From the NCBI GenBank assembly GCA_947589545.1, contig CANQBA010000009.1, forward strand, positions 1-64,000: a DNA stretch of 64,000 nt, read 5' to 3'. Shown here in pieces: positions 8,226-16,824 of this stretch. Source of the stretch: an uncultured Oscillospiraceae bacterium. Its GTDB lineage: Bacteria > Bacillota > Clostridia > Oscillospirales > Oscillospiraceae. A program made the translations under genes and the position numbers. The notes under the pieces were generated by a model. That model searched no databases. It saw only the letters and a program-made list of their open reading frames with translations, and was not told the origin of the DNA. Every line of letters begins with the position of its first letter. Positions within the stretch are counted from its first letter, which is position 1.

Positions 8226-9271
8226 ACAGCACCGGTAAATCGCCCCGCTCCAAGCTCTGGTGGTCCCTCCTCTTCTTCGCCATCGCGGGCTTCAGCGTCT
8301 ATTTCATCGTCTCCCGGAGCCGGGATTTCACCCTGGCCTCCTTCTCGGAATTCATTCGCCGCGCCGACCCTCTCTGGCTTCTTTGCGCCCCGCTCGCCAT
8401 GCTCGTCTACATCGTCAGCGAGGGCGAGGCGGTGCGGGCCGCCGTGACGGCCTTCGGCTTCCGCCCCAGTCACCGTCAGGCGTTCATATACGCCGCGTCT
8501 GACATCTATTTCTCCGCCATCACCCCCTCCGCCACAGGCGGCCAGCCCGCCTGCGCCTGGTTCATGATGAGAGACGGCATCCCGGTGCTCATCTCCACGG
8601 TGGCCCTGCTCATCAACCTCACCATGTACACCGCCTCCATCCTGGTGCTGGGCCTTGTGGCGCTGGTGACCCAGCCGGAGGTGATGGGCTCCTTCGGCGC
8701 ACTTTCCAAGCTCCTGATCGCCGTGGGCTTCGCGGCCCAGACGGCGCTGGCGGGCTTTTTCCTCCTGCTTTTGTACAAGGAAAAGCTTCTCCACCGGATC
8801 TGCTCCGGGGCCATCCATCTGGCCTGCAAGCTCCGGCTTCTCCGCCACGAGGAGCGCCGGCAGGAATCCCTGAACCGGCACATGGAGACGTATCTGCGGA
8901 GCGCGAAAATGGGCTTGGCGCACAAAAAGGCCCTGGTGCGCGTCTTTTTCCTCAATCTTCTCCAGCGGTTCTCGGTGCTGTGCGTCCCGTTCTTCCTGTG
9001 TCTGGCCTCCGGCGGCGGCTTTGTAAGGGCCGCCAGGGTCTGGGCCGTCCAGTGCTTTACCGTGCTGGGCGCCACCTTCGTCCCCATCCCCGGCGGCATG
9101 GGTGTGTCGGACTATCTGATGCTGGACGGCTTCGGCAGCTTTCTCTCCCCGGCGGATCTGGTGGATTTTGAGCTTCTCACCCGCGCGCTCTCCTTTTACG
9201 TGTGCGTTGTGTTCTGCGGGATCGCGACGCTGGTCAAATTTATACTGTTAAAAAAGAGGGACAAAGCATGA
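8222..9271 (+). CDS. LPG-synthase-type transmembrane protein (YbhN/UPF0104 family)
   Basis: 349 residues with about eight membrane helices. The family is the membrane flippase-like part of MprF without the C-terminal aminoacyl-transfer domain. Recognisable segments are the TPSATGGQPA loop near residue 100 and the late PIPGGMGVSDY loop. It starts at the ATG that overlaps the PAP2 stop codon and ends in the same way over pssA. Members have been linked to lipid translocation. Lying between a PAP2 protein and PE synthesis enzymes, it may move a phospholipid or its precursor across the membrane (inference). Confidence 0.82.
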   Translation: MNSTGKSPRSKLWWSLLFFAIAGFSVYFIVSRSRDFTLASFSEFIRRADPLWLLCAPLAMLVYIVSEGEAVRAAVTAFGFRPSHRQAFIYAASDIYFSAITPSATGGQPACAWFMMRDGIPVLISTVALLINLTMYTASILVLGLVALVTQPEVMGSFGALSKLLIAVGFAAQTALAGFFLLLLYKEKLLHRICSGAIHLACKLRLLRHEERRQESLNRHMETYLRSAKMGLAHKKALVRVFFLNLLQRFSVLCVPFFLCLASGGGFVRAARVWAVQCFTVLGATFVPIPGGMGVSDYLMLDGFGSFLSPADLVDFELLTRALSFYVCVVFCGIATLVKFILLKKRDKA

Positions 9272-9957
9272 TCGGATTTTATGACTACACGGTGATCCTC
9301 ACCTATCTGAGCCTGCTCTCGGCCTGCGCGGGGATCATCGTCTCCCTGGCCGGGCCCGGGCACCCCTACATAGGCACCTTCTTCCTCCTGGTCTGCGGCC
9401 TGTGCGACGCCTTTGACGGCAAGGTGGCAAGGCGAAAGAAGGATCGGACCGACGCGGAAAAGGCCTTTGGCATCCAGATCGACTCCCTCTCCGATCTTGT
9501 GGCCTTCGGCGTCCTGCCGGTAGCCATCGGCGCCGCCATGCTGCGCTGGTCCCCCATCATGCTCTGGGTGCGAGACAACGCCCCCGGCGCGGTTTACGCC
9601 GCGGTCAACGTGGCGCTGATGGCCATCCTGATCCTCTACGCCCTGGCCGCGCTCATACGTCTGGCGTACTTCAACGTCACCGAGGAGGAGCGCCAGCGGG
9701 TGGAGGGCGGCGCCCGGAAATATTACCAGGGAATGCCCGTCACCACCGTGTCCCTGATCTTCCCCTTCATCCAGCTTCTCCAGTACATCATCCCCGCCGA
9801 CGTGACCATGATGTACTTCGCCACCGCCGTACTCTGCGGTCTCGCCTTCCTGATCCCCGTCCAGATCCGCAAGCCGGGCCTCCGGGGCATTTTGCTGATG
9901 GTGGCCATCGGCGCGGTGGAATTTTCCCTGATGCTGGTGGGGAGGCTCCTGAAATGA
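9268..9957 (+). CDS. pssA: CDP-diacylglycerol--serine O-phosphatidyltransferase
   Basis: 229 residues, an integral membrane enzyme that makes phosphatidylserine from CDP-diacylglycerol and serine. The CDP-alcohol phosphotransferase signature is complete: Asp47, Asp50-Gly51, Ala54-Arg55, then Gly68, Asp72 and Asp76 in the segment FGIQIDSLSDL. The interval between Ala-Arg and Gly is 12 residues, longer than the usual 8-9 but familiar in clostridial PssA. The start at 9268 overlaps the previous stop, and its stop overlaps the psd start. Its product is the substrate of the next gene product. Confidence 0.93.
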   Translation: MIGFYDYTVILTYLSLLSACAGIIVSLAGPGHPYIGTFFLLVCGLCDAFDGKVARRKKDRTDAEKAFGIQIDSLSDLVAFGVLPVAIGAAMLRWSPIMLWVRDNAPGAVYAAVNVALMAILILYALAALIRLAYFNVTEEERQRVEGGARKYYQGMPVTTVSLIFPFIQLLQYIIPADVTMMYFATAVLCGLAFLIPVQIRKPGLRGILLMVAIGAVEFSLMLVGRLLK

Positions 9958-10766
9958 CGGCCCTGGGATTCCTCTACGGCACCCTTCCGGGGCGGCTGTG
10001 TCTGAAGGCCCTGACGCGCCCCGGCCTCTCCCGGGCTGTGGGCCGTTTTCTGGACGCCCCTGCCTCAAAAATTCTCATCGACCCCTTTGTGAAAAGAGCG
10101 GGGATCGACCTGTCTCAATTCGAGTCTGACAACTTCACCTGCTTCAACGACTGCTTCTCCCGGCGGATCAAGGACGGGAACCGGCCTGTGGACGCCTCCC
10201 CCCGCGCCCTGATCTCCCCCTGCGACGGGCTTTTGTCGGTCTACGCCATCACGGAGGACACGGTTTTCCCCGTCAAGCAGTCCGCCTACACCCTGCCGGC
10301 GCTTCTGGGCGGCGACCCCGTCTATCACCTTTTTGAAAACGGTACGGCCCTGATCTTCCGGCTGTGCGTGGGCGATTACCACCGTTACTGCTATGTGGAT
10401 TCCGGCGTAAAGGGCGAAAACATCCGCCTCCCCGGCGTCCTCCACACGGTTCGTCCCGTGGCCCTGGAGCGCGTGCCCGTGTTCATCCAAAACACCCGTG
10501 AGTACACGGTCATCGACTCAACCGCCTTCGGCCCCCTTGTCCAAATGGAGGTGGGGGCGCTGCTGGTGGGGCAGATCAAAAACCATCACGGCCCCGGCCC
10601 CGTCACCCGCGGTCAGGAAAAGGGCATGTTCCTCTACGGCGGCAGTACCGTTATCGTCCTTCTGGGGCGGGGTCGCGCCGCCCTGGATCCGCTCTATCCG
10701 GATCACTCCCGCCTGGGGATCGAAACGCCGGTGCGTTACGGCCAGCGGATCGGCTTCGCCACGTAA
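9954..10766 (+). CDS. psd: Phosphatidylserine decarboxylase proenzyme
   Basis: 270 residues. Converts phosphatidylserine to phosphatidylethanolamine. The proenzyme cuts itself at a conserved GST-type motif to create a pyruvoyl cofactor; here it is Gly229-Gly230-Ser231-Thr232 in FLYGGSTVIVLL, giving a large beta chain and a short alpha chain beginning at Ser231. Other family landmarks are ISPCDGLL and the histidine-bearing GDYHRYCY segment. The start overlaps the pssA stop by 4 bp. Last gene of the operon, followed by a terminator at 10841. Confidence 0.93.
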   Translation: MTALGFLYGTLPGRLCLKALTRPGLSRAVGRFLDAPASKILIDPFVKRAGIDLSQFESDNFTCFNDCFSRRIKDGNRPVDASPRALISPCDGLLSVYAITEDTVFPVKQSAYTLPALLGGDPVYHLFENGTALIFRLCVGDYHRYCYVDSGVKGENIRLPGVLHTVRPVALERVPVFIQNTREYTVIDSTAFGPLVQMEVGALLVGQIKNHHGPGPVTRGQEKGMFLYGGSTVIVLLGRGRAALDPLYPDHSRLGIETPVRYGQRIGFAT

Positions 10767-10840
10767 CTTTTTTTAGCGCGTTCGAAAAAGACTAACCGCA
10801 TTTCGAAAAAATCACAGAAAAGTACCCTTTTCGGCAGTCC

Positions 10841-10867
10841 GCCGCGGCTTCGCGCCGCGGCTTTTTT
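10841..10867 (+). terminator. Terminator of the phospholipid operon
   Basis: Arms 10841-10848 and 10854-10861 (GCCGCGGC, itself palindromic), 5-base loop, followed by TTTTTT at 10862-10867. About 75 bases after the psd stop. Confidence 0.85.
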
Positions 10868-10868
10868 C

Positions 10869-10897
10869 TTGCTTTCAATACCATATTGTGATATACT
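10869..10897 (+). promoter_or_regulatory. Promoter of the SLH protein gene
   Basis: -35-like TTGCTT, 17-bp spacer, -10 TATACT with an extended TG two bases upstream. It directly follows the preceding terminator and lies about 50 bases before the ATG at 10945. Confidence 0.55.
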
Positions 10898-10944
10898 GTC
10901 CGCATATGACGATATTTTTCGACGCGATCATTCGGAGGCGCAGG

Positions 10945-12552
10945 ATGAAGAGAGAGAGAATCAAGCGGTGGGCGGGGCTCCTGGCGGCCCTGGCCCTGAC
11001 CGCCGCCCTTACCGGCCCCGCCCTGGCCGCCGGCGGCACGATCCCGGTGGACCGGCTGGCGGCGGGAGAGGCGGCGGCGAATACCCTTTACGATATGGGC
11101 CTTCTTCGCGGTACCGGCTTAAGCGACGACGGCACGCCCATTTTCAGCCTGGAGTCCGTGGGTAACAGGGCCGACTCCCTGACCATGCTGGTGCGCCTTT
11201 TGGGCGGCGAGCCGGAGGCTCTGAGCGCCAACTACACCCACCCCTTCGGGGACTCCTATGGCTGGATGAGCCCCTATGTGGGCTACGCCTACGTCTACGG
11301 CATCACCAACGGCACCTCCCTGGGCCCCACCCAGGAGGGCGTCTACGGGGCGGGCACCTTCTCCCCCGCCGATAATATCCCCTGCCGTGACTTCGTCACC
11401 TGGATCCTCCGCGCCCTGGGCTACGCCAATGTGGACTGGGCCTCCCCCTGGGCGCTGGCGCGGGAGGTGGGCCTGTCCTACCCCGAGAGCGACGTCTTTT
11501 ACCGGGCCGACATGGCGGTGACGGCCCTCTCCGCCCTGGACTGCCGGACGGTCAACGGGATCTCCCTCCGCCAGCGGCTCATCAGCTCCGGCGTGATCCC
11601 CGACGACTCCCCGGCGGAGACTCCCGACCCGCCGGCGGAGCTTCCGGACGATCTGCCCGACGACCCCACCGACGATCTGCACAACTATGAGGGCGACGAC
11701 CTGCCCGACGATCCCGCCAGCGACGACGCCCAGCCCATCCGCTTCACCCCCGGCCCGGTCTACGACTATGTCACCGGCGTCACGGTCAGCGACATCTCTC
11801 AGCTCCCCTCCGCTCTCGCCCAGGCGGCCAGTGGCCACGCGCCCTCCGTCGTGGTCAGCACCCCCTCCGGCAAGGCAAAAGAATACGCCGCTGACTTCCC
11901 GGCGTGGGAGGCGGCGCTTTACGATATGAGCGATGCGATAAACGCCGTCACCCGCCCGGTAGACGGCAGCCACTTCGCCGTGGATCTGACCTATTCCGAT
12001 GCCGGCCAGGCCATGGCCCTTTTGGAGGGGCGGCTCACCGGCCCCGGCGACAGCGCCGCGGCCCTTATCAACGAGGCCAAGGGGCTTCTCTCCGATATCC
12101 GCGCCCAGGACAGCCGGGACTTCTCCGTGGTCAAGGCCATCCACGATTATCTGATCTATACCACGGCGTTTACGGAGGACTATCTGCGCGCCTACGGCGA
12201 GCTCCCCGACGACGTGGACAGCGCCGCCGGCCCCATCCTCTACGGCGTGGGCGACAGCGAGGGGCTTGCCCTGGCCTTCCGACTCATGTGCTATCTGGCC
12301 GGCGTGGAGGCCATTCCGGTGCGCGGCCAGGTGCTGACAGACAGCGGCGCCGCGACCACGGTCTGGAACAAGGTGAAGGTGGACGGCGGCTGGTACAACA
12401 TCGACCTTACCATGGACAGCCGCTTGGACGCCGCCGGAAACATCGGCTACAACTATTTCTTAGTGAGCGACGCCGCCATCGCCTCCACCCATATCCCCAC
12501 CCCCGGCCGGCCCCTCTGGCCCGCCTCCCCCGCCGATTACGCGGTGGGATAA
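10945..12552 (+). CDS. Secreted SLH-domain protein with a catalytically dead transglutaminase-like domain
   Basis: 535 residues: signal peptide (1 to about 29, ending PALAAGG), S-layer-homology repeats (about 40-200), an acidic Asp/Pro-rich linker (about 213-265) and a C-terminal transglutaminase-like fold (about 280-520). SLH repeats usually bind pyruvylated cell-wall polymer. In the transglutaminase fold the motif normally reading Cys-Glu-Gly is Ser438-Glu439-Gly440, and the usual His-Ala-Trp-Asn is Thr472-Val-Trp-Asn; only Asp487 of the triad remains. Enzymatic activity is therefore unlikely and the domain probably binds a partner. The ATG at 10945 follows GGAGG; an upstream in-frame ATG lacks one. 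It converges on the DinB-like gene. Confidence 0.82.
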   Translation: MKRERIKRWAGLLAALALTAALTGPALAAGGTIPVDRLAAGEAAANTLYDMGLLRGTGLSDDGTPIFSLESVGNRADSLTMLVRLLGGEPEALSANYTHPFGDSYGWMSPYVGYAYVYGITNGTSLGPTQEGVYGAGTFSPADNIPCRDFVTWILRALGYANVDWASPWALAREVGLSYPESDVFYRADMAVTALSALDCRTVNGISLRQRLISSGVIPDDSPAETPDPPAELPDDLPDDPTDDLHNYEGDDLPDDPASDDAQPIRFTPGPVYDYVTGVTVSDISQLPSALAQAASGHAPSVVVSTPSGKAKEYAADFPAWEAALYDMSDAINAVTRPVDGSHFAVDLTYSDAGQAMALLEGRLTGPGDSAAALINEAKGLLSDIRAQDSRDFSVVKAIHDYLIYTTAFTEDYLRAYGELPDDVDSAAGPILYGVGDSEGLALAFRLMCYLAGVEAIPVRGQVLTDSGAATTVWNKVKVDGGWYNIDLTMDSRLDAAGNIGYNYFLVSDAAIASTHIPTPGRPLWPASPADYAVG

Positions 12553-12570
12553 ACCGCCCCGGCGCGGCAG

Positions 12571-13287
12571 TCACGCGACCTCGATAGGCAGGTTATCCAG
12601 GCACGGGGGCAGGTGCATCATGTGGTGATTCGTGAGGGGCGTCAGGATCATCCCGGCACGGGTAAGCCGGCCCCAGAAAACCAACAGCCAGACCGACCGG
12701 AGGTCCGTGGTGACGCCGCCCTCCTCAAGGATGCGCATGACCCACTCCTCCGGGACCATCTCCCGGACCCGGTCAAGGGTGAGGGACGATATGATCTCAC
12801 GGCTCCTGCGTCCCACCGCGACCATGTACTCCCGAAGGGCGGCCGGATCGACGGCTTTTCCAAATTCCCGGACTTCCTCCGGTTCCAGCGCGTTGCCGGT
12901 GTCCGTGATGGGAGAGCCTATCCGCCGGCGCCACTCCTCGTTGAAGATCTGTTCCCCGTCGGCCATAAGGATATTTCCCACCAGATCCTCGATCCTTGCG
13001 GTGTGCCAGAGCTGCCACACCATGGGCACCTTATCCGTCCCGGCGTAGTGCAGATCGGTGTCCCAGGGCTGGCGCGGCACCCACTCGTTCTGATGGCCGG
13101 AGAGCATATAGTCCGTCACATAGTCCGCCATGGTCTTCTTTTCCCGTCCCGAAACCTCCGCCAAGTGGACAAGGGCGTGAACCTCCAGGGCGAGAGCGCG
13201 GATAAGCTCAATGTCGTCCCCCTCCAGCGCGGCTTTCAGCCGGTCGTATTTTTCGTAAAATTCCCGGTACAGTGTTTCTTTGGACAC
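12571..13287 (-). CDS. DinB-like four-helix-bundle protein
   Basis: 238 residues, mostly helical, cytosolic. The WHTARIEDLV segment (His95) resembles the conserved helix of DinB/YfiT metalloproteins. Candidate metal-binding histidines are His37 or His41, His95, and the cluster THHMMH-like near 221-225. Many relatives are thiol-dependent transferases (for example bacillithiol-linked), but no substrate can be assigned. The start is a GTG at 13287 with GGGAGG upstream. It is flanked by a hairpin that ends the LarA-family gene, so it is probably transcribed alone. Confidence 0.6.
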   Translation of the reverse strand: MSKETLYREFYEKYDRLKAALEGDDIELIRALALEVHALVHLAEVSGREKKTMADYVTDYMLSGHQNEWVPRQPWDTDLHYAGTDKVPMVWQLWHTARIEDLVGNILMADGEQIFNEEWRRRIGSPITDTGNALEPEEVREFGKAVDPAALREYMVAVGRRSREIISSLTLDRVREMVPEEWVMRILEEGGVTTDLRSVWLLVFWGRLTRAGMILTPLTNHHMMHLPPCLDNLPIEVA

Positions 13288-13331
13288 CGTGATCCCTCCC
13301 TTATGCCGTTAAAAAGCATGATTTGAATATT

Positions 13332-13358
13332 CTCCCCCTTCCGAACCAGAAGGGGGAG
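13332..13358 (-). terminator. Hairpin after the LarA-family gene
   Basis: 10-bp perfect stem (13332-13341 with 13349-13358), 7-base loop, lying 6 bases after the LarA-family stop on the minus strand. The tail is AT-rich but has no long T-run, so termination strength is uncertain. Confidence 0.55.
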
Positions 13359-13363
13359 CTATT

Positions 13364-14623
13364 TTATTCCCTTTCCCCCGCCACGCGCGGCAGGGTGGAG
13401 CCGCCGTAGGGCATGACCAGCACCGTGGCGTCGGGGCCGTATTCCCGGAGCGCCCGCTCCAGCGCCTCCTGGGCCGAGGCCGCCGGCATCAGGAACGCCC
13501 CCCGGACCTGCTCGTCGGGCAGGTCGGACACCAGCACCACCCTGGCGTTTTCCAGCACCATGGCGATAGCCGCCGCCTTGTGGCCGCCCAGCTCAAAGCG
13601 GGTTTTCACACGCTCGATGAGGCTGTGGGCGTCGGGCGCCTCCTGAAGCCACCGGGCAAATACCCCCTCGCCGCAGCCCTCCCGGCAGGAGCCCACCAGG
13701 ATCACCGTGCCGCCCTTTTTCACGGCGTGCTTGGCGTTGTCCAGGGCCTTCTGCGTCTGATAGAGGTTCAGATCCTTGGGCGCGCCCCCCTGGGAGACCA
13801 CCACGATATCGGCGCGGGCGTCTATTTTCTTCATGTACAGGGTGTCCAGGAACGCGCACCCGGCCCGGTGGGCCTCCGTCACGTCCCCGGCCACGGCCCT
13901 GATGATCTCCTTGTGCTCGTCCAGAACCACGTTGAGGATGAAATCGATCCCCACGATGGCCCCGGCCTCCTCGATGTCCGCCCGGAGGTTGTTGCCGGCG
14001 ATATGCCCGGCGCAGCTGGTATCCTCCACCATCCGGGCGTGGTTGGCCTGGATGGCGGCGCGGGTGGAGACGCCGGGCATGATGGCCTTGGCCCCGCCGG
14101 AGTACCCGGCGAAATAGTGATATTCAATGTTCCCCAGGCAGATGCGCCTGTCGGCCTTCGCCACGGGCGTGAAGATATCCACCGGCGTCCCCCGGCTGGT
14201 GACGCCCAACTGTACGCAGTCCGCAGGGTCGGAATCTACGCACCGGATCTCGTTATAGGCCCGCTCCCCCGCCAGGTGCCGCCGCTCCTCCGGGCTCTGG
14301 GCCCGGTGACTGCCCAGGGCAAAGACCAGTGTGACGTCCTCCGGCCTCACGCCCCCGGCATACAGCTCATCCAAAAGCGCCGGCATGACCTTCCATGTGG
14401 GCATGGGGCGGGTGATATCGCTGGTGATAACGGCGATCTTCTCCCCGGGCTTTACGATCTCCCTGAGGCGCGGCGTGCCGATGGGCGAGGCCAGCGCCCT
14501 TTTGACCTCCGCCTCCCCTGTCAGCTCCTTTTTCACATCGTTGGGTGTCAGCACCGCCATCAGATTTTTGTCCGGCACCGTGATTTTTTGCGTCCCCGTG
14601 CCAAAACCAAGCTCAAGCTCCAT
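13364..14623 (-). CDS. LarA-family (nickel-pincer lactate racemase-like) protein
   Basis: 419 residues, DUF2088 plus the C-terminal LarA domain. LarA of Lactobacillus interconverts L- and D-lactate with a nickel pincer cofactor bound to a lysine. The key residues are in register: the SDITRP segment (67 onward), His106 in GSHR, His169 in EYHYFAGYSGG, Lys179 in GGAKAIMPG and His195 in ANHARM, equivalent to His108, His174, Lys184 and His200 of LarA. The larB, larC and larE cofactor genes are not in this window. Relatives racemise other 2-hydroxyacids, so the substrate is open. It starts three bases after the stop of the small DUF4177-like gene. Confidence 0.85.
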   Translation of the reverse strand: MELELGFGTGTQKITVPDKNLMAVLTPNDVKKELTGEAEVKRALASPIGTPRLREIVKPGEKIAVITSDITRPMPTWKVMPALLDELYAGGVRPEDVTLVFALGSHRAQSPEERRHLAGERAYNEIRCVDSDPADCVQLGVTSRGTPVDIFTPVAKADRRICLGNIEYHYFAGYSGGAKAIMPGVSTRAAIQANHARMVEDTSCAGHIAGNNLRADIEEAGAIVGIDFILNVVLDEHKEIIRAVAGDVTEAHRAGCAFLDTLYMKKIDARADIVVVSQGGAPKDLNLYQTQKALDNAKHAVKKGGTVILVGSCREGCGEGVFARWLQEAPDAHSLIERVKTRFELGGHKAAAIAMVLENARVVLVSDLPDEQVRGAFLMPAASAQEALERALREYGPDATVLVMPYGGSTLPRVAGERE

Positions 14624-14626
14624 GGT

Positions 14627-14833
14627 TCATTCCTCTCTCTGAAAGATCAGGGACAACTCCTCGATGTCCCCCGTACCTCTGGTGGTCACGGGAACATAGC
14701 CCTCAAAGGACCAGCCGCCCTGGATGTGTTCTCTTATGATATCCTCCACCCCGTCAAAGGAGTATTTCGTCCCCTTGCCAAAGCCATAGCCGCTCAGCTC
14801 CGACCTGACCCTTACAAATTTGACCTTTTTCAT
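14627..14833 (-). CDS. Small DUF4177-like protein
   Basis: 68 residues, no signal or membrane segment. The beta-rich start (KKVKFVRVRS) and the Gly-Trp segment (HIQGGWSFEGYVPV) followed by LSLIFQRE match the DUF4177 pattern. The ATG at 14833 is preceded by GGAGG at 8 bases; the longer frame upstream overlaps recO in antisense and is not used. It sits immediately upstream of the LarA-family gene as the first gene of a likely two-gene unit. Function unknown. Confidence 0.7.
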   Translation of the reverse strand: MKKVKFVRVRSELSGYGFGKGTKYSFDGVEDIIREHIQGGWSFEGYVPVTTRGTGDIEELSLIFQREE

Positions 14834-14894
14834 GTAATCGACCTCCAAATGCTTACTCCGGTCAAGTGAATTGCCGGTTTCATCGGGACGGCGT

Positions 14895-15638
14895 TCACCG
14901 CACTGTTTTATAGAAATCCAGCGTCCCGAAGCCCCTGCCCAGCTGGGTGAGAAAATACGCCTCGCAGACCCTGCCCAGCCGTCGCTCCGTCTCCGGCCCC
15001 ACGCGGAAGGCATAGAGCCGCTTGGGATCCGTATACACGATATGCCGCATGGCGTCCAGCGTCCCGGGACTCAGGGTCAGGCACTCCCCCGCCCCGTCGG
15101 GGCGGCAGGCGGCGCAGAAAAGCGTCCCGCCCTCCAGAGAGAGCAGCGGCGCGTCGGGCGTCTCCTTCCCGCAGACGCTGCAGTGGGTCAGCAGCGGCTC
15201 AAAGCCCGCAAGGCAGGCAAGCCGCAGCTCAAAGGCCGCCTTGATGAGCGCGTCGGAATTGAGCGATTCCGACAGAGCGTAGAGGGCGTTCAGCCCCAGG
15301 GACAGAAGCTCCGGATTCGGCGCGTCCTCGTCGGACAGGCTGTCCAGCGCCTCGGCAAAATAGGCCCCCAGCGCCAGCTTGGCCACATCCTCCCGCAGTC
15401 CCCGGAACTGCTCGACGCTCCTGGCCTCCGTCAGGGTGTAGCGGTCTTTATTTTCAAAAAGCGTCATCTCGGACAGAGACAGCAGCTGTGTGGCCGCCGC
15501 GATCTTGCTCCCCTTGCGCTTGGCGCCCCTGGCCTGAACGGTGATCTTCCCGCTCTTGGCCGTCAGCACGGTGAGGATGCGGCTGGACTCCTTATACTCC
15601 GTCTCTCTCAGGACAAGCCCCGGCGTCGTTATGTACAT
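14895..15638 (-). CDS. recO: DNA repair protein RecO
   Basis: 247 residues. RecO works with RecF and RecR to load RecA on SSB-coated single-stranded DNA. It has an N-terminal OB-fold (about 1-80), a helical domain, and a zinc knuckle with Cys153, Cys156, Cys175 and Cys178. The ATG at 15638 was chosen because the next protein end is at 15659 and the MYITTPGLVLRE start is typical of the family. The ribosome site is weak, suggesting coupling to yqzL. It is the last gene of the era-yqzL-recO unit. Confidence 0.93.
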   Translation of the reverse strand: MYITTPGLVLRETEYKESSRILTVLTAKSGKITVQARGAKRKGSKIAAATQLLSLSEMTLFENKDRYTLTEARSVEQFRGLREDVAKLALGAYFAEALDSLSDEDAPNPELLSLGLNALYALSESLNSDALIKAAFELRLACLAGFEPLLTHCSVCGKETPDAPLLSLEGGTLFCAACRPDGAGECLTLSPGTLDAMRHIVYTDPKRLYAFRVGPETERRLGRVCEAYFLTQLGRGFGTLDFYKTVR

Positions 15639-15658
15639 CTGCGCCCCCGGACGGCCCT

Positions 15659-15766
15659 TCAGGCCGTCCGATCTTCCTCTCTCTCGTTTTTCAGCATCCG
15701 GGCCGCCAGGTAGAACCGTATGTCCCCCGTAGCCCAGAAAAGCCGCCACAATCCGGCAATATCCAT
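15659..15766 (-). CDS. yqzL: YqzL-family small protein
   Basis: 35 residues starting MDIAGLWRLFWATGDIRFYL. The Trp/Phe-rich start with a Thr-Gly-Asp/Asn turn followed by a Tyr-Leu helix matches the short YqzL family, which in Bacillus lies exactly between era and recO. The ATG at 15766 follows an AGAGAGGA purine stretch. Below the size most gene callers report. Function unknown; order and spacing give the assignment most of its weight. Confidence 0.8.
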   Translation of the reverse strand: MDIAGLWRLFWATGDIRFYLAARMLKNEREEDRTA

Positions 15767-15844
15767 ATCCGTTCCTCTCTTCTCCCCCGTTGCAGGTTTA
15801 TTTTTTGCGCTCCGTGTGGGAATATGAGAGGGAAATTATAACGA

Positions 15845-16735
15845 TTACTCCGTATACCCGAAGGTCTTGAGGTTGGCCCCGGAATCCCGCCAGTTCTCCT
15901 TCACCTTCACCCAGGTATTCAGATAGACCTTAGTCTCCAGCAGCTTCTCCATATCGTGCCGGGCCAGCTCCCCCACGGCCTTGAGCATCTCGCCCTGCTT
16001 CCCGATGATGATGCCCTTGTGGCTCTCCTTTTCGCAGTAGATGGTGGCGGTGATCTCCGTGACCCCGTCCTCCCGCTCCGTAAAGGTGGTGATCTCCACC
16101 GCCGTGCCGTGGGGCACCTCGGACTGGAGCTTCAAAAGGAGCTTTTCGCGGAGGATCTCGGCGCACATCTGGCGGGTGGTCTGATCGGTGATCATATCCT
16201 CCGGGAAGAGCTGCTGATCCTCCTTGGCAAATTTTTCAAGTTCGTCGAACAGCTCCTGTATCCCCTGTCCCCGGCGGGCGGAGACGGGCACCACGGCGTC
16301 CCAATCGTGGGCCTTGGCGTAGAGGGCGATGACGGGCAGAAGCTCAGGCTTGTCCACCGTGTCGATCTTGTTGATGACGAGAACGGCCGGTGCCTTGGCC
16401 GCCTTGATCCTGGCGATCAGTCCCTCCTCCTGCCGGCCGATGTTGGCTTTTGGCTCCACCACCAGGCAGAGGGCGTCCACGTCGTCCTCCACGGACTCCT
16501 CCACCACATGCACCATGTAGTCCCCCAGCTTGGTGCGGGCCCTGTGGAAGCCGGGGGTGTCGGCAAAGACCAGCTGCGTCTCCCCTCGCTCGGCCACGCC
16601 GAAAATGCGGTTGCGGGTGGTCTGGGGCTTGGGCGTCACGATGGACACCTTCTCCCCCACCATGGCGTTCACAAGGGTGGATTTGCCCACGTTGGGCCGC
16701 CCCACCACGGTGACTAAGGCTGTACGTTTTATCAT
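15845..16735 (-). CDS. era: GTPase Era
   Basis: 296 residues. Era binds the 3' end of 16S rRNA and is needed for small-subunit maturation. The G domain has GRPNVGKST at 12-20, the DTPG motif and NKID; the C-terminal KH domain carries the IIGKQGEMLKAVG loop. The ATG at 16735 follows a GGAGGATCACCT stretch. It sits between ybeY and yqzL-recO as in many Firmicutes, but without the dgkA and cdd genes often found upstream. Confidence 0.96.
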   Translation of the reverse strand: MIKRTALVTVVGRPNVGKSTLVNAMVGEKVSIVTPKPQTTRNRIFGVAERGETQLVFADTPGFHRARTKLGDYMVHVVEESVEDDVDALCLVVEPKANIGRQEEGLIARIKAAKAPAVLVINKIDTVDKPELLPVIALYAKAHDWDAVVPVSARRGQGIQELFDELEKFAKEDQQLFPEDMITDQTTRQMCAEILREKLLLKLQSEVPHGTAVEITTFTEREDGVTEITATIYCEKESHKGIIIGKQGEMLKAVGELARHDMEKLLETKVYLNTWVKVKENWRDSGANLKTFGYTE

Positions 16736-16797
16736 AGGTGATCCTCCTATGTCGGATGTTTTATCGTTGTATATCAGGGTTGGCGTGAGCTTCGCAC

Positions 16798-16819
16798 GGG
16801 CCGCCGGGGACGGCGGCCC
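16798..16819. repeat. Short GC hairpin with CCCCTAC tail
   Basis: 8-bp perfect stem (16798-16805 with 16812-16819) between era and ybeY, followed by CCCCTAC. A close relative with the same tail lies at 41775-41796, and GTAGGGG occurs beside the 29665 hairpin. Probably a small dispersed repeat rather than a terminator, as T-runs are missing. Confidence 0.5.
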
Positions 16820-16824
16820 CTACG

